Source: Talinum fruticosum (lineage: Eukaryota; Streptophyta; Magnoliopsida; Caryophyllales; Talinaceae). From it: a DNA stretch of 64,000 nt. A program made the position numbers and the translations under genes. Under the pieces are notes generated by a model, which had not been told where the DNA came from, did no database searches, and saw only the letters and a program-made list of their open reading frames with translations. The stretch lies in contig JAITYX010000118.1 of the NCBI GenBank assembly GCA_021018815.1, forward strand, positions 620,001 through 684,000, written 5' to 3'. This document shows, in pieces, positions 33,421 to 45,667 of this stretch (positions within the stretch are counted from its first letter, which is position 1; every line of letters begins with the position of its first letter).

Positions 33421-33748
33421 TACAAAAAAATGCTATTATTGGACCAACCTAAGAATGGAAAGTAGTTTTGGACTTCTGGCTAAAATGCACAAATTGGACC
33501 GACTAAAAAAGGTTCATTATTTTATTTTTATTTTTATATTCATGCAAGGATTATTTAGCACTCCTCACCTATCCCTAAAGGATTACAAGTAGAAGATAAA
33601 ATCTAAAACAATCAAACTTATTTAATCATGCAAATGAATACAAGGTGCCACCTAATAGTCAAAGATCTATGGTCAAAAGAGGGTTAAGACTAGGTAGGAT
33701 ACATGGTGACTCATAGTCCAAGGATTTAGTCTTTCGTGTGGTGCACAG

Positions 33749-35032
33749 TGAAAACTCAGGTATAACTCTCTATCTCTCTTAGGTTTTGATTTTAAGTCAT
33801 TATGAGTTAAATAGACACTCTTATCTAAGTTTTCATTCATGTCCGACCCACTCATAAAGCACTTTTGTCACATATCTCTATTCAGTGTTTCGACCTACTC
33901 GGACATCACTCGGAACCATCGCATGTTCAAATACTTTCTCTATCACATTTATTCTAAGCATTGACTTTGCACTTCATGTTAAAAAGAATTACAATGTTAA
34001 TTCTTTGTCTTTAAATGAGTTTATTCATGGAGAATTATTTGTTAAGATCAAGTGCATTTACTATGATATTTTATTCATTCTTACTTGATCACATAAGGAT
34101 TGATTCAAGATGGAATCTAAACTTAATGGATATTAGACTCATAAAATTCCACTCTTTTAGACCTAATATAATTAAGTGTGTAATTACTCTGATTTAATTA
34201 TTATCTATGTCTAATCTTAGACCAAAGTATTTTATTCTTTGAGTACCAAAGTGTTTTGCTTTTGTAGGTTATTAAATCAAGCCTAATCTATTTTTTTGAA
34301 ATACAAAAGCAACCAGTTTCTAACCGTTAAACACTAGCAAACAGAAAATAGCTACTTCTAGACATGGCTCGGACATTGTGTCGTGGTTGTTTGTTTCTAA
34401 AACTGGAAAACTCCAACTCTAGGCCCAACGGTTGTTTCCACCTTAGTTTTCAATCACCACCATTTGATTGGACCATCTTTTGGAGCCAAGAGCCATTGCC
34501 CAATGTTCACATCCCAACGGATCTCTTCGAGTGACTTCAACATAGCCGTTACAACGGCTAGTAAAGATCACAAGTTGAGAATCAAACTCAACGGTCGCTC
34601 TGCTTGGGTGCTTATAAATAGAAGCCACTTTGCAAGATTTGAAGGTTACTGAAATTATTGTTGAACCAATTGCTGGTCTCATTCTTACTCAATCTTCAAC
34701 TTACAACTCCAATTTTGTATTTCACATTCTTTGAGTTGTAAAGGAAAGTCTTGTAATTACTTACATTATTTTCTTACTTTCTTTGTAAGTCCCTTGACTG
34801 AGCCGTAAAGGCTAACTCAACTAAGTTATCCTTGATTGTAAAGGTTAACTTAGTCGGGAAGTACTAGATCGGATAAGAGAACTTCGAGTCTAGGAAAACT
34901 TTATAAAGGAATTGTCTAATAGAGCAATTCGGTTAGAGTCGATCCTTTGTAATTGAGGATTCAATTAGTGGATTTGACTTGGTACTTGGATTAGCATTGT
35001 CCGTGGTTTTCTACCCTAGAAGGGTTTCCATG
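33749..35032 (+). mobile_element. Sirevirus-like Copia LTR, plus strand, inserted in the Gypsy leader
   Basis: Starts TGAAAACTCAGGTATAAC, the LTR start of the Copia family (compare the minus strand of 55,806), and follows the LTR through TACCAAAGTGTTTTGC, a TATA box (34,611-34,624) and GTCCGTGG at 35,001. The LTR end CAAACCTTCA is missing: from about 35,033 the sequence folds back. The candidate left target duplication CACAG (33,744-33,748) has no partner. It is probably a solo or truncated LTR altered by the inversion. Confidence 0.8.
34611..34624 (+). promoter_or_regulatory. TATA box in the Copia LTR
   Basis: CTTATAAATAGAAG. Equivalent boxes are at 58,443-58,456 and 59,764-59,776 (plus) and 54,938-54,951 (minus). 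Confidence 0.7.
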
Positions 35033-35109
35033 TACCAATGCTAATCCACGGACAATGCTAATCCAAGTACCAAGTCAAATCCACTAATTGAATCCTCAAT
35101 TACAAAGGA
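34943..35109. repeat. Perfect 64-bp inverted repeat with a 39-bp loop
   Basis: Arm 34,943-35,006 and arm 35,046-35,109 are exact reverse complements (64 of 64). The arms are Copia LTR sequence around the U5 region (starting TCCTTTGTAATTGAGG). See the next repeat for a second adjacent fold-back. Confidence 0.95.
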
Positions 35110-35112
35110 CTT

Positions 35113-35201
35113 GGGATAAATCACTTATTAAAAATCATTCTTGAAAATTTCTAAAACCCTAAAATCATCTTTCAAAACCCTTTTAATAAGTGATTTATCC
35201 C
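35113..35201. repeat. Second adjacent 21-bp perfect inverted repeat
   Basis: 35,113-35,133 pairs with 35,181-35,201 (TTTTAATAAGTGATTTATCCC). The right arm is normal Gypsy leader next to the primer-binding site; the left arm is inverted. Confidence 0.9.
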
Positions 35202-35215
35202 CAGCTGAGTCGCCA
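35199..35215 (-). promoter_or_regulatory. Primer-binding site of the nested Gypsy element
   Basis: Minus strand TGGCGACTCAGCTGGGG, one base from the 5' LTR. A TGGCGACTC start suggests an Arg-tRNA primer as I recall for Ogre/Tat elements. The second copy has TGGCGACTCCACTGGGG at 54,191-54,207. Confidence 0.7.
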
Positions 35216-35216
35216 C

Positions 35217-37208
35217 TATAGGAACCATACCGAGTTGACCCACGAATGTCGAGTTTTAGAAATTTTGAAGAATGATTTTAGGGTTTTGAAAGATGAATTT
35301 TAGAAAGTGGGGATGAACCTTTTTATTAAGATTTCCGAATTTTATTAAATCAGATTTCAAACGAATTAGGCAGAGTTTGAATGGCGATTTTATTAATCAT
35401 TTTATTTTAGAAATTATTTTCGAAGTCCTGAATATTATTTCCCATGGTCGGACCGCATCGAGCGAGCTCCATCATTAGTACTAGACCATCAACCTAGACC
35501 GCTTTAGGAATCCTGTGGTGCTAGACTCCTTAGGTCTTAAAATCATTCAACAATAATACGTGTACTTCAAATAGGACATCCGGAAGACCGCATTTCCAAA
35601 TTCCCATTTGAAGTCACATTTCTCAAGAATCAGCCCAATTCAATCTTGTTTTAAGGCATAATCTTTCAAAGATTTCAAAACTATTTCAATTTTCCTTTCA
35701 AGGCATTCAAATCACAACTAAACCTCATAAACCATTGAATCATACTATTGTACATCGACCCCGTTTATTTTCTAAAACCGACAACTTGAATTCAATTTCT
35801 CAATCATTTTATAAGATTATTCAAAACATTCAGAATATATTTCGTATAATCAAAGCTTTCCTATACAAGCATGTAAACAGAGGTAAACAAAACATATATA
35901 AATCATATTCAAATCAACATACACTTCTCAAATCCTCATGACTCATAAATTTAAGTTAAAAAGCATGTATATTCAATTCAAGTACAACTTTTCAGGTTTT
36001 GGTTCAATTTAACCTATTCGGTTTACTTCGGGCTCATATTTCCACTATCTCATATTTCCGGTATTCGTTATAGGGCGACTCCCCTTCATCAAATTGACAT
36101 TCGAGTCCTACTAATCCTTAATTAAAAGATAACTACACACCAAACGTGATATTATTCATTTATCACTTTTCGCGCTTAATTAACTTCAATTCACATAAAT
36201 TTTCATTCCCTTCCACGCTTCAAGTCGTTATATTCTCAAACACAAGCTTCCGGGAACACATAGAGTTTGACCTCAACAAAATAATTATTTGTTACCCAAA
36301 ATCACGAGTATCCTTTCCAAATCACTTCAACGCTAACTATTTCAAATTCATAGTTCACAACTCCAATCCTTGAATATATATTAACACCCAATTTACTATT
36401 GGATTTCGCGTGCATATTCAGCCATATGACTCTCAATTCCACTTCACAACTCATTTTTCTAGAATTCGGATACTTTTTAGCTTCAATTTACTTTCAACAA
36501 ATCAACTTCATTTCCAATATCAGTAACCTATACTCAAGTAGTAATCCTTGATCTGTCTACTATTATCCCAAAGTTAATCTCTACATCCCAATTTACGTTC
36601 TCAATTTCATTAATACCAACTCAAGCCTATAAATTCATAAATCAATGACAATTCAATATCAAACACTCAAACCTACAATCCTCAATCTAACCCATATCTT
36701 CCCGATTCATTCAAAAGTTAATCTCCTAATTCCTTTCTAGAGATTACTCAAATCAGAGACTACAACCAAAACAGATAATTCAACTATAAATTCATTTGGA
36801 CTTTAGAATTACCATTAATTCAATAGTTTGAATTACCCACCTCGAATTCTAGGGTTTAGTTAATTGATTTGGGTTTTGGACTTCTCCGTCTCTGGTTCTC
36901 GACTTCTCCGCCCCTTGCTTTCTCCCTTGCCCTGTTATGCTTCCTTTCTTGCCCGGTTTCTTGCCCGTCCCATTTTAGTTCAGGTTCTTGCTCACTCTAT
37001 CGTCTCCTTCACTTGTCCGGTCTCGGTTTTGCCTCTCTCGCTATCCTTCGCTCGTTTTTGCCTCTGTCACAACCCCTTCTTTTCGCTCTCTCTCGTTTCC
37101 CCTCGATCACAGCCTACTTTTCTTCTTCCTCTCGCTCTCGGTTTCGGTCTCTCGCCTTCTCTTCCTCTCGCTTGCTCTTGCCTGCCCTCTTATTCCCTCT
37201 ATCTCTGT

Positions 37209-37242
<34 letters not shown>

Positions 37243-39093
37243 GTTTCTTCGTATCCCCGTTCGTTTTCTCGCTTCTTCATCTCCCCCACTCCCTCTTTAC
37301 TTTTTGCTCTTTTACCACTCTCTCTCTTTCGTGGCTCCCTCAAAATAAGCCACCCCATCCACCTTTACACTAATTTCCCTCATAATTTGCCACCTAATTG
37401 CCCCCTTTTCCTTTTTTTTATCCTTTCTTCTTCTTCTTTTTTTTTTTAAATAAGTATAGGTGTCAAAAAGGGCTGGCTCAAAATAATTTTTACCAGGTTT
37501 ATTCCGATAAATCTACTTCGAGTCTAAATTCTAAATTGGTAATTTTTCTTTATTTATTTCATTCAACATTAATACATATGTAAAACTATCAAATATTTGT
37601 ATATAATCACATATATAATTAACTAATCGACGAAATTTATTTAATTAAAACTAATTAATTAATTTAACTTATATAACCACCTCAATTAAAATTACGAGTA
37701 TTATAGGTAAGCCCTTTCGTTTCGCCCAGTCAAATGACGACCATTTCTAATTTGAGTAGTGAATTAGAATAACGTACTAAACACAAGCAAACAAGATGCT
37801 AAACAGAATTTAAAGTAACCAAAATATAATGATGAAAGCGGTAAAGGCGAGAAACAAAAAGCGGTAAAGAAAATAAAAGCGAAAGAAAAGAAAAAAGCAT
37901 AAATTAAAAGGATTATATCAGGCGGGGAAGAATTAAAAGCGATACAATTTTCTCCACAATACTGAAAATGATAAAAGCATAAAATGAACAAGTAAACCGT
38001 TGTGAATGGTGAATCTGTGCCCTTAGGTTGTCCCAACTCGCTGGTCCGGACCTCGGATTTGGATATAGTGATGCGAGGGTGGTGAATAAGAGGGCCTTTT
38101 GTGAGTTTTGAGTGTAGGTAGGTAAAGGATGTATGAATGATGAAATTTTCTGGTTTAGATGTGGTTGGAATGGAGAGTAGAGTAGTAATAGGATGAAAAG
38201 AGACAAACATATCGGAATGCAAAGAGGAGTATTCGGTAGCTCTTAATCGGGTTTCAACGAACGTGAAGGTGAGGGATGAGTCATTGCTGAAGTGAGAGCC
38301 TAAGCTCTTTATTTATAGGGAGAAGTTAGGTTAAGGAATGACCTAGGGTTACTCTCGGTCAGCGGTCCAGAAATTAGCTGGAAAATCGGGCCAAGAAATA
38401 AGGAGATTGAACCGGATAAAAATAGGATAAAATCGGATAAAACCGAGGTAGAGGGCGCCAGCCACCAAGGCCTTTTCTAGGGTTTCGAGCTTTTTATTCT
38501 GCAATAACATTCCTTTGCCCAAACCACAACGTTTCAAGGTGAAGAAAAATGGTGGGGGCGCCGGCCGAGGTTGCTTTCCTAGGTTTTCGTGTCCTTTTCG
38601 TGCTGCAATAAGAGTCTCGGCCAAAACACGACGTTTTGAGGCGAAATAATTGGTACAGGGCACCAGCCATGGAGTGACGTCGTTTAGAGGAGGTCTGCTC
38701 CTAGTCTCGGGCGGATTGTCTTGGAGAAAAGTGCAACACTTTGATGCTTGTGATCATGAAATGCGGCGCTTAACGTCATCTTGAGGTCTTCAGCTCCGTG
38801 TCCGGTTGGACAGAAAAATAAAACGTAGAATAATGAGCCTAGAATTTCCCATACGCAGCACCGGACTAGAGTTAACTCCGGAGGCTTGGCCGGGCTTGGA
38901 TCGTCCGAAAGAAAAGGGGATTTTTGGACCGACCAAGCAAAAGGCTATTTACATGGTGCTAAGGGTTCTTTGTGGTTTACCGGCATCAATCAAATTCGAT
39001 CCGTGATCCAAATCCTCAAACAGGACTTGGGATTTCATCATTGGGATAAAAATATATAAAATAGAAAGGCATGATACTTTTTAGGTGTCCACG
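35217..39093 (-). repeat. 5' LTR of the nested Gypsy element, with an inserted segment
   Basis: The ends match the other LTR: TATAGGAACC at 35,217 and GTGTCCACG at 39,093. Sequence collinear with 16,933-18,409/29,183-29,772 is interrupted at about 35,443-37,705, where about 430 bp of the other LTR are replaced by 2.26 kb of unrelated sequence. The TATA box is at 38,308-38,322. Confidence 0.8.
35445..37705 (-). mobile_element. Inserted segment in the Gypsy LTR, possibly a chromovirus-type LTR
   Basis: Minus strand starts TATAATACTCGTAATTTTAA, which could be a decayed TGTAATACCCGTAA LTR start. The other end is near 35,445 (minus-strand ...GGTCCGACCA). No target duplication is seen. The interior is AT-rich with a CT-rich block (36,870-37,440, including a TC microsatellite at 37,212-37,240). 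Open frames there are low-complexity. Identity is tentative. Confidence 0.35.
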
Positions 39094-39381
39094 GACACGG
39101 AGCTCACTTTCACGAAATGAAGCCGTTCATGGCCGGTGCTTGCGTTTCAGGGATTTTGCCACCAAAAGCTGCGTTTCACTTTAGAGTTTAGTTGTAACAT
39201 GGAAGGAAGCAGATTCCATACAACGTCCTTTATGGCCGACATCGCGCATCACGACCCTGTTCCCGGGATCCGATCCAAGTTTGTTTTGGTTTGGTTTTTG
39301 TGATTTTGCTGGCCGGCTTTTCCGCCTGTTTTGGACGGATGCTTCAACTAAAACCCTAGGTCATTTGTGACCTAATCTTCT

Positions 39382-39396
39382 CCTATAAATAGAGAT
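39382..39396 (+). promoter_or_regulatory. TATA box in the outer Tat-type LTR
   Basis: CCTATAAATAGAGA, at the position equivalent to the TATA box of the nested copy. Confidence 0.7.
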
Positions 39397-40370
39397 CTTA
39401 GGCTATTATTTTACATACGACTTCTTCCTATGCATTATGCTATTGAATCCTAGTTAAGAGCTATTGAATGCACCTTCTTGTATTCTCGATCTCTTGGTTT
39501 CTTTTCAGCCTATATTGATCATACTCCCTACACTCGATCCCTAAGCCTTCATCAGTCATCAATATCAACTTACCCTCACAAAAATTCACAAAAAGCTTCT
39601 TTCAATTCACCACCATTGCGCTTTCGAGATCCGGTTCGAGATCCGGATCGGCGAGTGAGATAACCTGAGGTGCCAAATCGGCCTTAAAACTACGGTTTAT
39701 TTAATTTCTATATTTATCGTTTTCAGTATTGTGGAAAAGGTTGTAATCGAATTTAATTCCTCCCCACCCGATGTAATATTTTATTTTCGTTCGCTTTCTT
39801 TTGCTTTTCTTTTCGCTTTCTTTATCGCTTTCATTTACTGCTTTCACGTCTACTTTTATTGCTTTCGTTAGCATGCTTTGATTGTTTTAAATTTTACATC
39901 TCAATATGTTGTATGCCTGTCTTTAATGAATTACCTAAAGTCACGTCTCAAGTTAGTAAATGTCGTCTTTTGACGGGAGGAACGGAAGGGCTTATCCCTA
40001 TATTTCGTACCTTTGCCATCGAATCTGGATTCTCGGTTCTATACTCGATGGAGTCAATTTTAAACCTCTTTCAAGCTTAATTTTCCCATACTAAGATTGG
40101 AAGAGTATTTCTTTATTTTATTTTTGTTAGTTTTTGTTCTCGAAAGTGGTCGGCGACTCTATTTTTCTATTTTATTTCTCGTAATTCACTCCTCGGCATT
40201 TCTCATTGAAAAATAACGAAAAAGATTTTTTATTTTCTAACAGTCGAGGCCATGGACCGAGGCTCGACTACCTCGATCATTGCCCATGGCCGGCGCCGTG
40301 AACCGTACGACACCGGCCTTCACCGGCGTTGGATGGTCAACGGGTAGGACTTTAGTCCAAACTGGTGTTT

Positions 40371-43184
40371 TGTTAAGTCGCATTTTATACGTATTTTTAG
40401 TAGTTATTTAGTTTATATTATATAGTTTATTTTATCTAAATTATCCTATTTTGTTATTTTTAGGCAATTGACGAATAAAGTGGGAAGAGAAGAAAAGTCG
40501 TTAAACGTGAATTTTTAGCTACCGACAAGCATCCAAGAAAATATATGAAGTCGGTCCATAAATATAATATGTCATAAAATATTTATTTTATGATATTATA
40601 TTTTAAGAAATCCTAATTGGAAGAGAAAAATGAAACTTAAAAGAGAAGAAAGAGGAATAATCCTATCTCCTTCACCATATATATACTACTTGTAATCATC
40701 ATGGAGAAGAGAGGTTGCCCACGCAGCCCTTGCTGCTTTGCTGGCCGCCCAACATCCCTTCGTTGCCCACATCAGCCGCTGCCCATTCCCCTTCGCTGCC
40801 CATATAGCTCCCTGGCTGCCCACCACTTCGTCACTCGCCCTCACAGCTGCTGCCCACCTTCGCTGCTGCCCCTCCTCACGCTAATCCTCTCCCTCACTAA
40901 TCACATTAGTCATCAATCACCATCCATAATCATCCTCATCATCCCCACGCAGCCAGCATCATCATCTCTAATCATCAACAACGTCATCGTCTTGTTGCCG
41001 CAGAAACTAATATTGGTAGTATTATTTAATATTGTAATGTTTTTACTAGTAAAGATTGAATTTTTATTAGATTAAAATTAAAGATGATATTTTTGTTTAG
41101 TTTATGTGTTCCAAGTTACATTATGTTTGAGTAGTTTTTCTTATACTTAATATAATCTACTTGAAACCATGTTAAATGATTTTATGATAATTTGTGTTTA
41201 ATGTTTATGATTTTATGTCTAATTAATTAGAGTGCACACTAATTAGTTTTATATAAATTCATGTGATAGTTTAAAGGGTTTAAGTACGTAATCGCTTGAT
41301 CTTTTAGACATAAGTATCACCCTAGTTAATCATGGATGGCTCATACCCATCTCTTTTAATTAGGAAATTATCATAGATCCTTCTTAAATCAATTTGCTAG
41401 TAGATTGGTTATTAGGTGTTAGATGATGTTTTTCTAATACTTTATGCTCTAATTTGATTAAATTCTAGTGCTAGTTTTAGGGTTATCAATATTAGTAGGG
41501 TTTATATTAGGGCTAGGCCTAAGTAAACTATTAACTAAGGAAAAACGGGAAGATCCGCTAGTGGTTGTCTTCTACAGTTTAACTCATGGATAGATCAATT
41601 TGTGTGTTAATGATAAATAATAATTTGCATGGTGGATATAGATTTTACTAAGTGTTTTTATAAATTTGATATCTTTGATAATTATTTGTTTGCTTTTTAG
41701 TTATTTTCTTCAGTTTGTCAATTTTTATTTATAAATTTATAGTCTTTTATTATTAATTTCATTACCCCCCTTTAAAAATCAGTATTTTAGATTAGTTTTA
41801 GTAATTTTATTTTAATTTAATTTTGAGTCTTTATATATTTTAATTTTCAGAATATTTTTCTGTTAGTTTTTATTATTTTTGAGTCAGATTGTTAGAAATT
41901 AGTTTAAAAATAGTTTCTTTTGTTATTTTTCGTGTTTTATTTTCTTTTAGGGTTTAGATAGAGTCCTAGTTTGCTGTGATTAAATTTTAGAATTTTTGGA
42001 ATTAATTTGATATATTTTCAGATTTAATTCTTAAATTTAATTACTGCAGGTTTTTAATAAAATAAATTCGTAATTAGGTTTTAAATTTTTTTATATATTT
42101 TGGGTCTAGTTAGGTCTAGAAAATTAGTGCTAATATTATAGGTAATTTTAGTATTTATTTTCGTAATTATTTTAATGCAGAATTTTACTTATTTAATTTT
42201 CTGTTTTAGAATTTGATATTTTCTGCTTTAGTTTTCTGTTTTAATTATTCTAAAAAAATATACAAAAATATTTCTGGGTTATTGTAGTTTTATTATTCTG
42301 TATAAATTATTTATTTAGTTGTTAGATCATTTTCTATGATTTTTAGTTATTGATTTTAATTTATATTTTCTATTTTGTTTTTAAGAGTAGTAAATTTAAT
42401 TAAATTAAAGCTTGCACGTTATTGTATCTTTCCTCGTGGATTCGATCCCTACTTCCGTATACTATATTGTTTATTATAAGTCTAAGTAGTGGTTTAATTT
42501 GTTGCTCGTATGTAGGGATGGCAATGGGTCGGATCCGGGTCGGGTCCGACCGGACCCGGATCCATTTAACTTTTTAGACTTGGACCCGGACTCGACCCCG
42601 ACCCGACGGGTCCAGTAAAATTTGGACTCGGACCCGGACCCGGTGGGTCCACAGGTCTTAAATGGGTGTACTATATTTTTATCATAAATGAGTTTAAAAA
42701 TCAATATTTTGTGCCCTATTTTAATATTATTGTAAATTTACAAGCAATTTTGTTACATATAACCTCTTTAACATTATACTAATCTATCTATCAACCAATC
42801 TATTGTACAAACCAAAAACTTAGTTCATACAAATCAAATACACTAATATATTAAACACAAAGTTCATCAAAGTTTGACAACACAAAGTTCAAAGTCCATC
42901 AAAGTTTAATAACAAATTGTAGGAAGGGTTTCCAAATTGCACCGGGTCCAAATTTGCATGAATATCTGCTGTTAGAATTTTTTTAAAAAAATTAGTGTTC
43001 GAGTCTTAAACGGGTCTTAAACGGGTCTCGGGTCGGGTTTGGGTCTTATTTTTGAGACCCGGACTGACCGAGACCCATCGGGTCCAAATTTTTGAACCCG
43101 GACTCGATTAAATGGGTAGAGTCTCGGCGGGTCCGGGTCGGGTCCAGGACCCACTGCCATCCCTAACTGTACGACAAGCTAACA
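40371..43184 (+). mobile_element. Solo LTR, Athila-like Gypsy, inserted in the outer LTR
   Basis: Begins TGTTAAGTCGC and ends CAAGCTAACA, flanked by a perfect 5-bp duplication TGTTT (40,366-40,370 and 43,185-43,189). Net of an inner hAT MITE it is about 2.16 kb. The CTCGTGGATTCGATCC segment near the end resembles the 3' part of Athila LTRs. No gag or pol lies between the ends, so it is a solo LTR left by recombination. The Athila label is tentative; the insertion itself is clear. The reading frame at 40,701-41,075 is not supported as a gene. Confidence 0.8.
42513..43165. mobile_element. hAT-type MITE
   Basis: Starts TAGGGATGGCAATGGGTCGG and ends CCCACTGCCATCCCTA, with a GGGTCGGGTCC-rich inverted terminal region at both ends. 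The flanks CTCGTATG and ACTGTACG look like a decayed 8-bp duplication (they align as CT-C-GTAYG). TAGGGATGGCAA termini are typical of plant hAT MITEs. No transposase. Confidence 0.8.
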
Positions 43185-43513
43185 TGTTTTCACACCGGTT
43201 TGGCCCAAAAGCCATACGGCGAGAACTAAATTAATTCCGAATTGTTTTATTTTTAGTTTTGAAATAATATCCCGGGGTTTCTAAAAATAATTCCCAAATT
43301 AAAATGATTAATAAAATTATCAATCGTCTTTACTTAATTTATTTTAAATCAGATTATAAAAATCGGAAATCCTAATAAGAGATACATCCTCGCTTTCAAA
43401 AAACTATCACCTTTGAAAAAAAAATCATTTCCATCTTCAAAAAAAAAAAAAGAAATCCCGCCAATTCATTGGGAAGTTTAGACCCCCGGGTTTTGGGGTC
43501 CGTGGTTCCTATA

Positions 43514-45667
43514 AAAAGGAATTAATTTTATTCTTATTTTATCATACGGACATTAGGAAAATGCATTATAAAAATCACTTTATCAAATTCCATCGAAACA
43601 AATACACATCTTTAGAACCATGGAATTTTGGGAGCATCTCGAATATAGTGTGGTCTAACTAAAAGATTCACATTAGACCCCAAATAGATCCCAAATCGGG
43701 CAAGTTAAAACATGCATAGTTAGAGCTCCTATGAGGATAAAAGATAGCACTCAAGGTTCTCTTATGGAGTCCAAATTCAGTCATTTTTTTTATTAGGTTT
43801 GGATTCCATTTCAACTGAAGGTTCGATCCTAACAAGTCTTTTGTAGGTTTCCTAACCTAATAGCTCATGCACTAAACAACCCACAATTGCAGTTTTGGTC
43901 TATTTTTTATTTTTCTAATTTTTTTCTTCATATTTTACACAAAACAAGAAAATAGAAAACATAAAAATTAAAAACAAAAATAAGACACAATAATCAAAAC
44001 AGAAAAAAAATACTAAAATAAAAACAATAACTAAAATTAGAAATATATAAGTCAAAAATTCAAGAAAAACCCAAGGATTAAGTTCAAATTTTTTTCTCAA
44101 TTTTTCTGATCTAAATTACTGCAGATAGTTAAAACAGAAAAATAATAAAAACATAAAAAAAACTGCACCTAATTAACTTCTGAAAATTACTGAAAATTCC
44201 AAAAAATCTACAAAAATTACCATACACTCTAAACAACCCTAGAAACATGCAAAAATTATCAAAAATACAAAGCCAAAATAAAATTGACTCAAAAAAATTC
44301 AGAACAGAAATTAGAAATAGAGAAAATCTGCATAGAAAATTTTTGCATAGTTATTCTCCTCTGTTTCCTGCACTAAACAAATAGAAACAAAAACATCAAT
44401 TTTTTTCTCATTTTTTCAGTTCTTTTGGACAGCAATAGCAATAGCAATAGCAATACCAACACTGACCCAAAATAGAAACTTAAGACAAGTTCAGGGCAGC
44501 AAAGAAAAACTAAACTAACACCAGCATGAACTGTGGACAACACACACTAATTAAACCAAGCTAAGACTCAAATAGAAATTTCACAATAACAGTAATTGTA
44601 AATTAATTTCAATTAACTCCATCTCCCACACCCGCGCCATTTTATTGAAGTGAATTAAGGAGTACAAAATTTTATCAAATCACAACGATGGACTAAATTA
44701 AAATTAGATTGCTAACACGAATTAAAGGCTTAAATCTTGAAACTTAAACGAACCTAAACTAAAATCAATCAAGTATATCAACCGAGACTATTTAGAACTG
44801 AATACCAACAAAATCTAAAACTGTGAATATCAAAAATTTAATTCCAACAGAATATCAATTATATCTAACAAAAATTGAACCAGCAGAATTGAAATTGCAA
44901 AAGTTGAAGAACTATACCCAACCAATGAGCAAAGAAATAAGCTTCTTTCTGCGCACACAATAAGATCCGAACAACGGAACAGGGGTATTACTTCGAATTC
45001 AACTAATACAATCCCAGATTCGCAACAATTCGACACTAACATCAACTCATTCAATTTGACTTCCGTCTTCCACAGAAATTGAACTAATCTAACCTAAAAT
45101 CTAAAACTAAAAATTGAAACCTTAACTAAAATTTGATAACTAAAAATTTGAGACTAAAGACTGAAATTTCAGAAAAGGAAAACGAAAACCTAATTTGAAC
45201 TTCGACCTTGTGGCCTTGAACTGGCGTTCGCCGTCCGTCTTTGTTCTGTCTCGCTGCTCCCTCTTAACTCCTGGTCTCGTTGTCTGTGCCCTTGTTCTCG
45301 TCGTCCTCTATTTTCAGTTCTTGGATAGAGCTTCAAAAGATCGAAACTCTTCACTGTTGTGTTGAGGAGGAAAAGAGTTGAACGCTTGGATGGGAAGAAC
45401 TTGACCAAAATCTTGGTCTTTTCGCTGCTGAGTCAAGAGATAATGAGAAGGATAGAGTTTGAGTGAAAATTGGTTTCAGGGTCTTGAAGAGAGGCAAAGA
45501 TCAGATAGAGTTCTAGGAGAAGAAGAGATCGAGAGTCTGAGTGAGAATGGGTTAGGGTTTCCGTCCGGTGAAAAGCCGAAGAAGAAGTTGGGAGGAAGAT
45601 GGGGAAGCTTTGGGCTTCGGGTGAGAGGGTCCGAAGAGAGAGAGAGCTTAAGGTGTGATGGTCTGCC
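43514..45667. other. Unresolved AT-rich then GA-rich DNA
   Basis: Right flank of the outer Gypsy LTR. Positions 43,870-45,180 are A-rich on the plus strand. They look like the reverse complement of the T-rich interior of the solo LTR at 41,700-42,360 (for example a shared CTGCAGTAATTTA-like block near 44,115), so a related LTR may lie here in inverse orientation. A short CAATAG tandem is at 44,427-44,455. Positions 45,190-45,660 are GC-rich with an open frame of no recognised family. No gene supported. Confidence 0.4.

Larger units (their letters stand above)
16933..39093 (-). mobile_element. Gag-only, non-autonomous Tat-type Gypsy element, nested, minus strand
   Basis: Flanked by the 5-bp duplication GACAC (16,928-16,932 and 39,094-39,098). 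The 5' LTR is 35,217-39,093, with primer-binding site 35,199-35,215. The leader has tandem repeats (32,640-33,420), then gag (32,202-31,370), a non-coding spacer with a minisatellite, the polypurine tract (29,788-29,773) and a 3' LTR (29,772 down to 16,933, split by the Copia element). There is no protease, reverse transcriptase or integrase between gag and the polypurine tract, so it would need enzymes in trans. It is inserted in the LTR of a relative of the same family. Confidence 0.8.
16529..43513 (+). mobile_element. 3' LTR of the outer Tat-type Gypsy element, split by nested insertions
   Basis: Pieces 16,529-16,932, 39,099-40,370 and 43,190-43,513 form one plus-strand LTR of about 2.0 kb. 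They show the same order of landmarks as the inner LTR family: TGTACACACC start, TATA box (39,382-39,396), CATACTAAGATTGGAAGAG (about 40,090), GGTTTGGCC, and the end GGTTCCTATA at 43,513. The breaks coincide with clean target duplications of the inserted elements. No primer-binding site follows 43,513, as expected for a 3' LTR. Confidence 0.75.

Noticed and set aside
36864..37449. Overlapping plus-strand frames of 153-169 residues rich in Leu, Ser and Phe
   Set aside because: CT-rich low-complexity DNA that is open in all three frames; no family resemblance.
40701..41075. 124-residue frame rich in Pro, Cys and Ser
   Set aside because: Lies inside the solo LTR, with no recognised domain; LTR transcripts often contain such frames.
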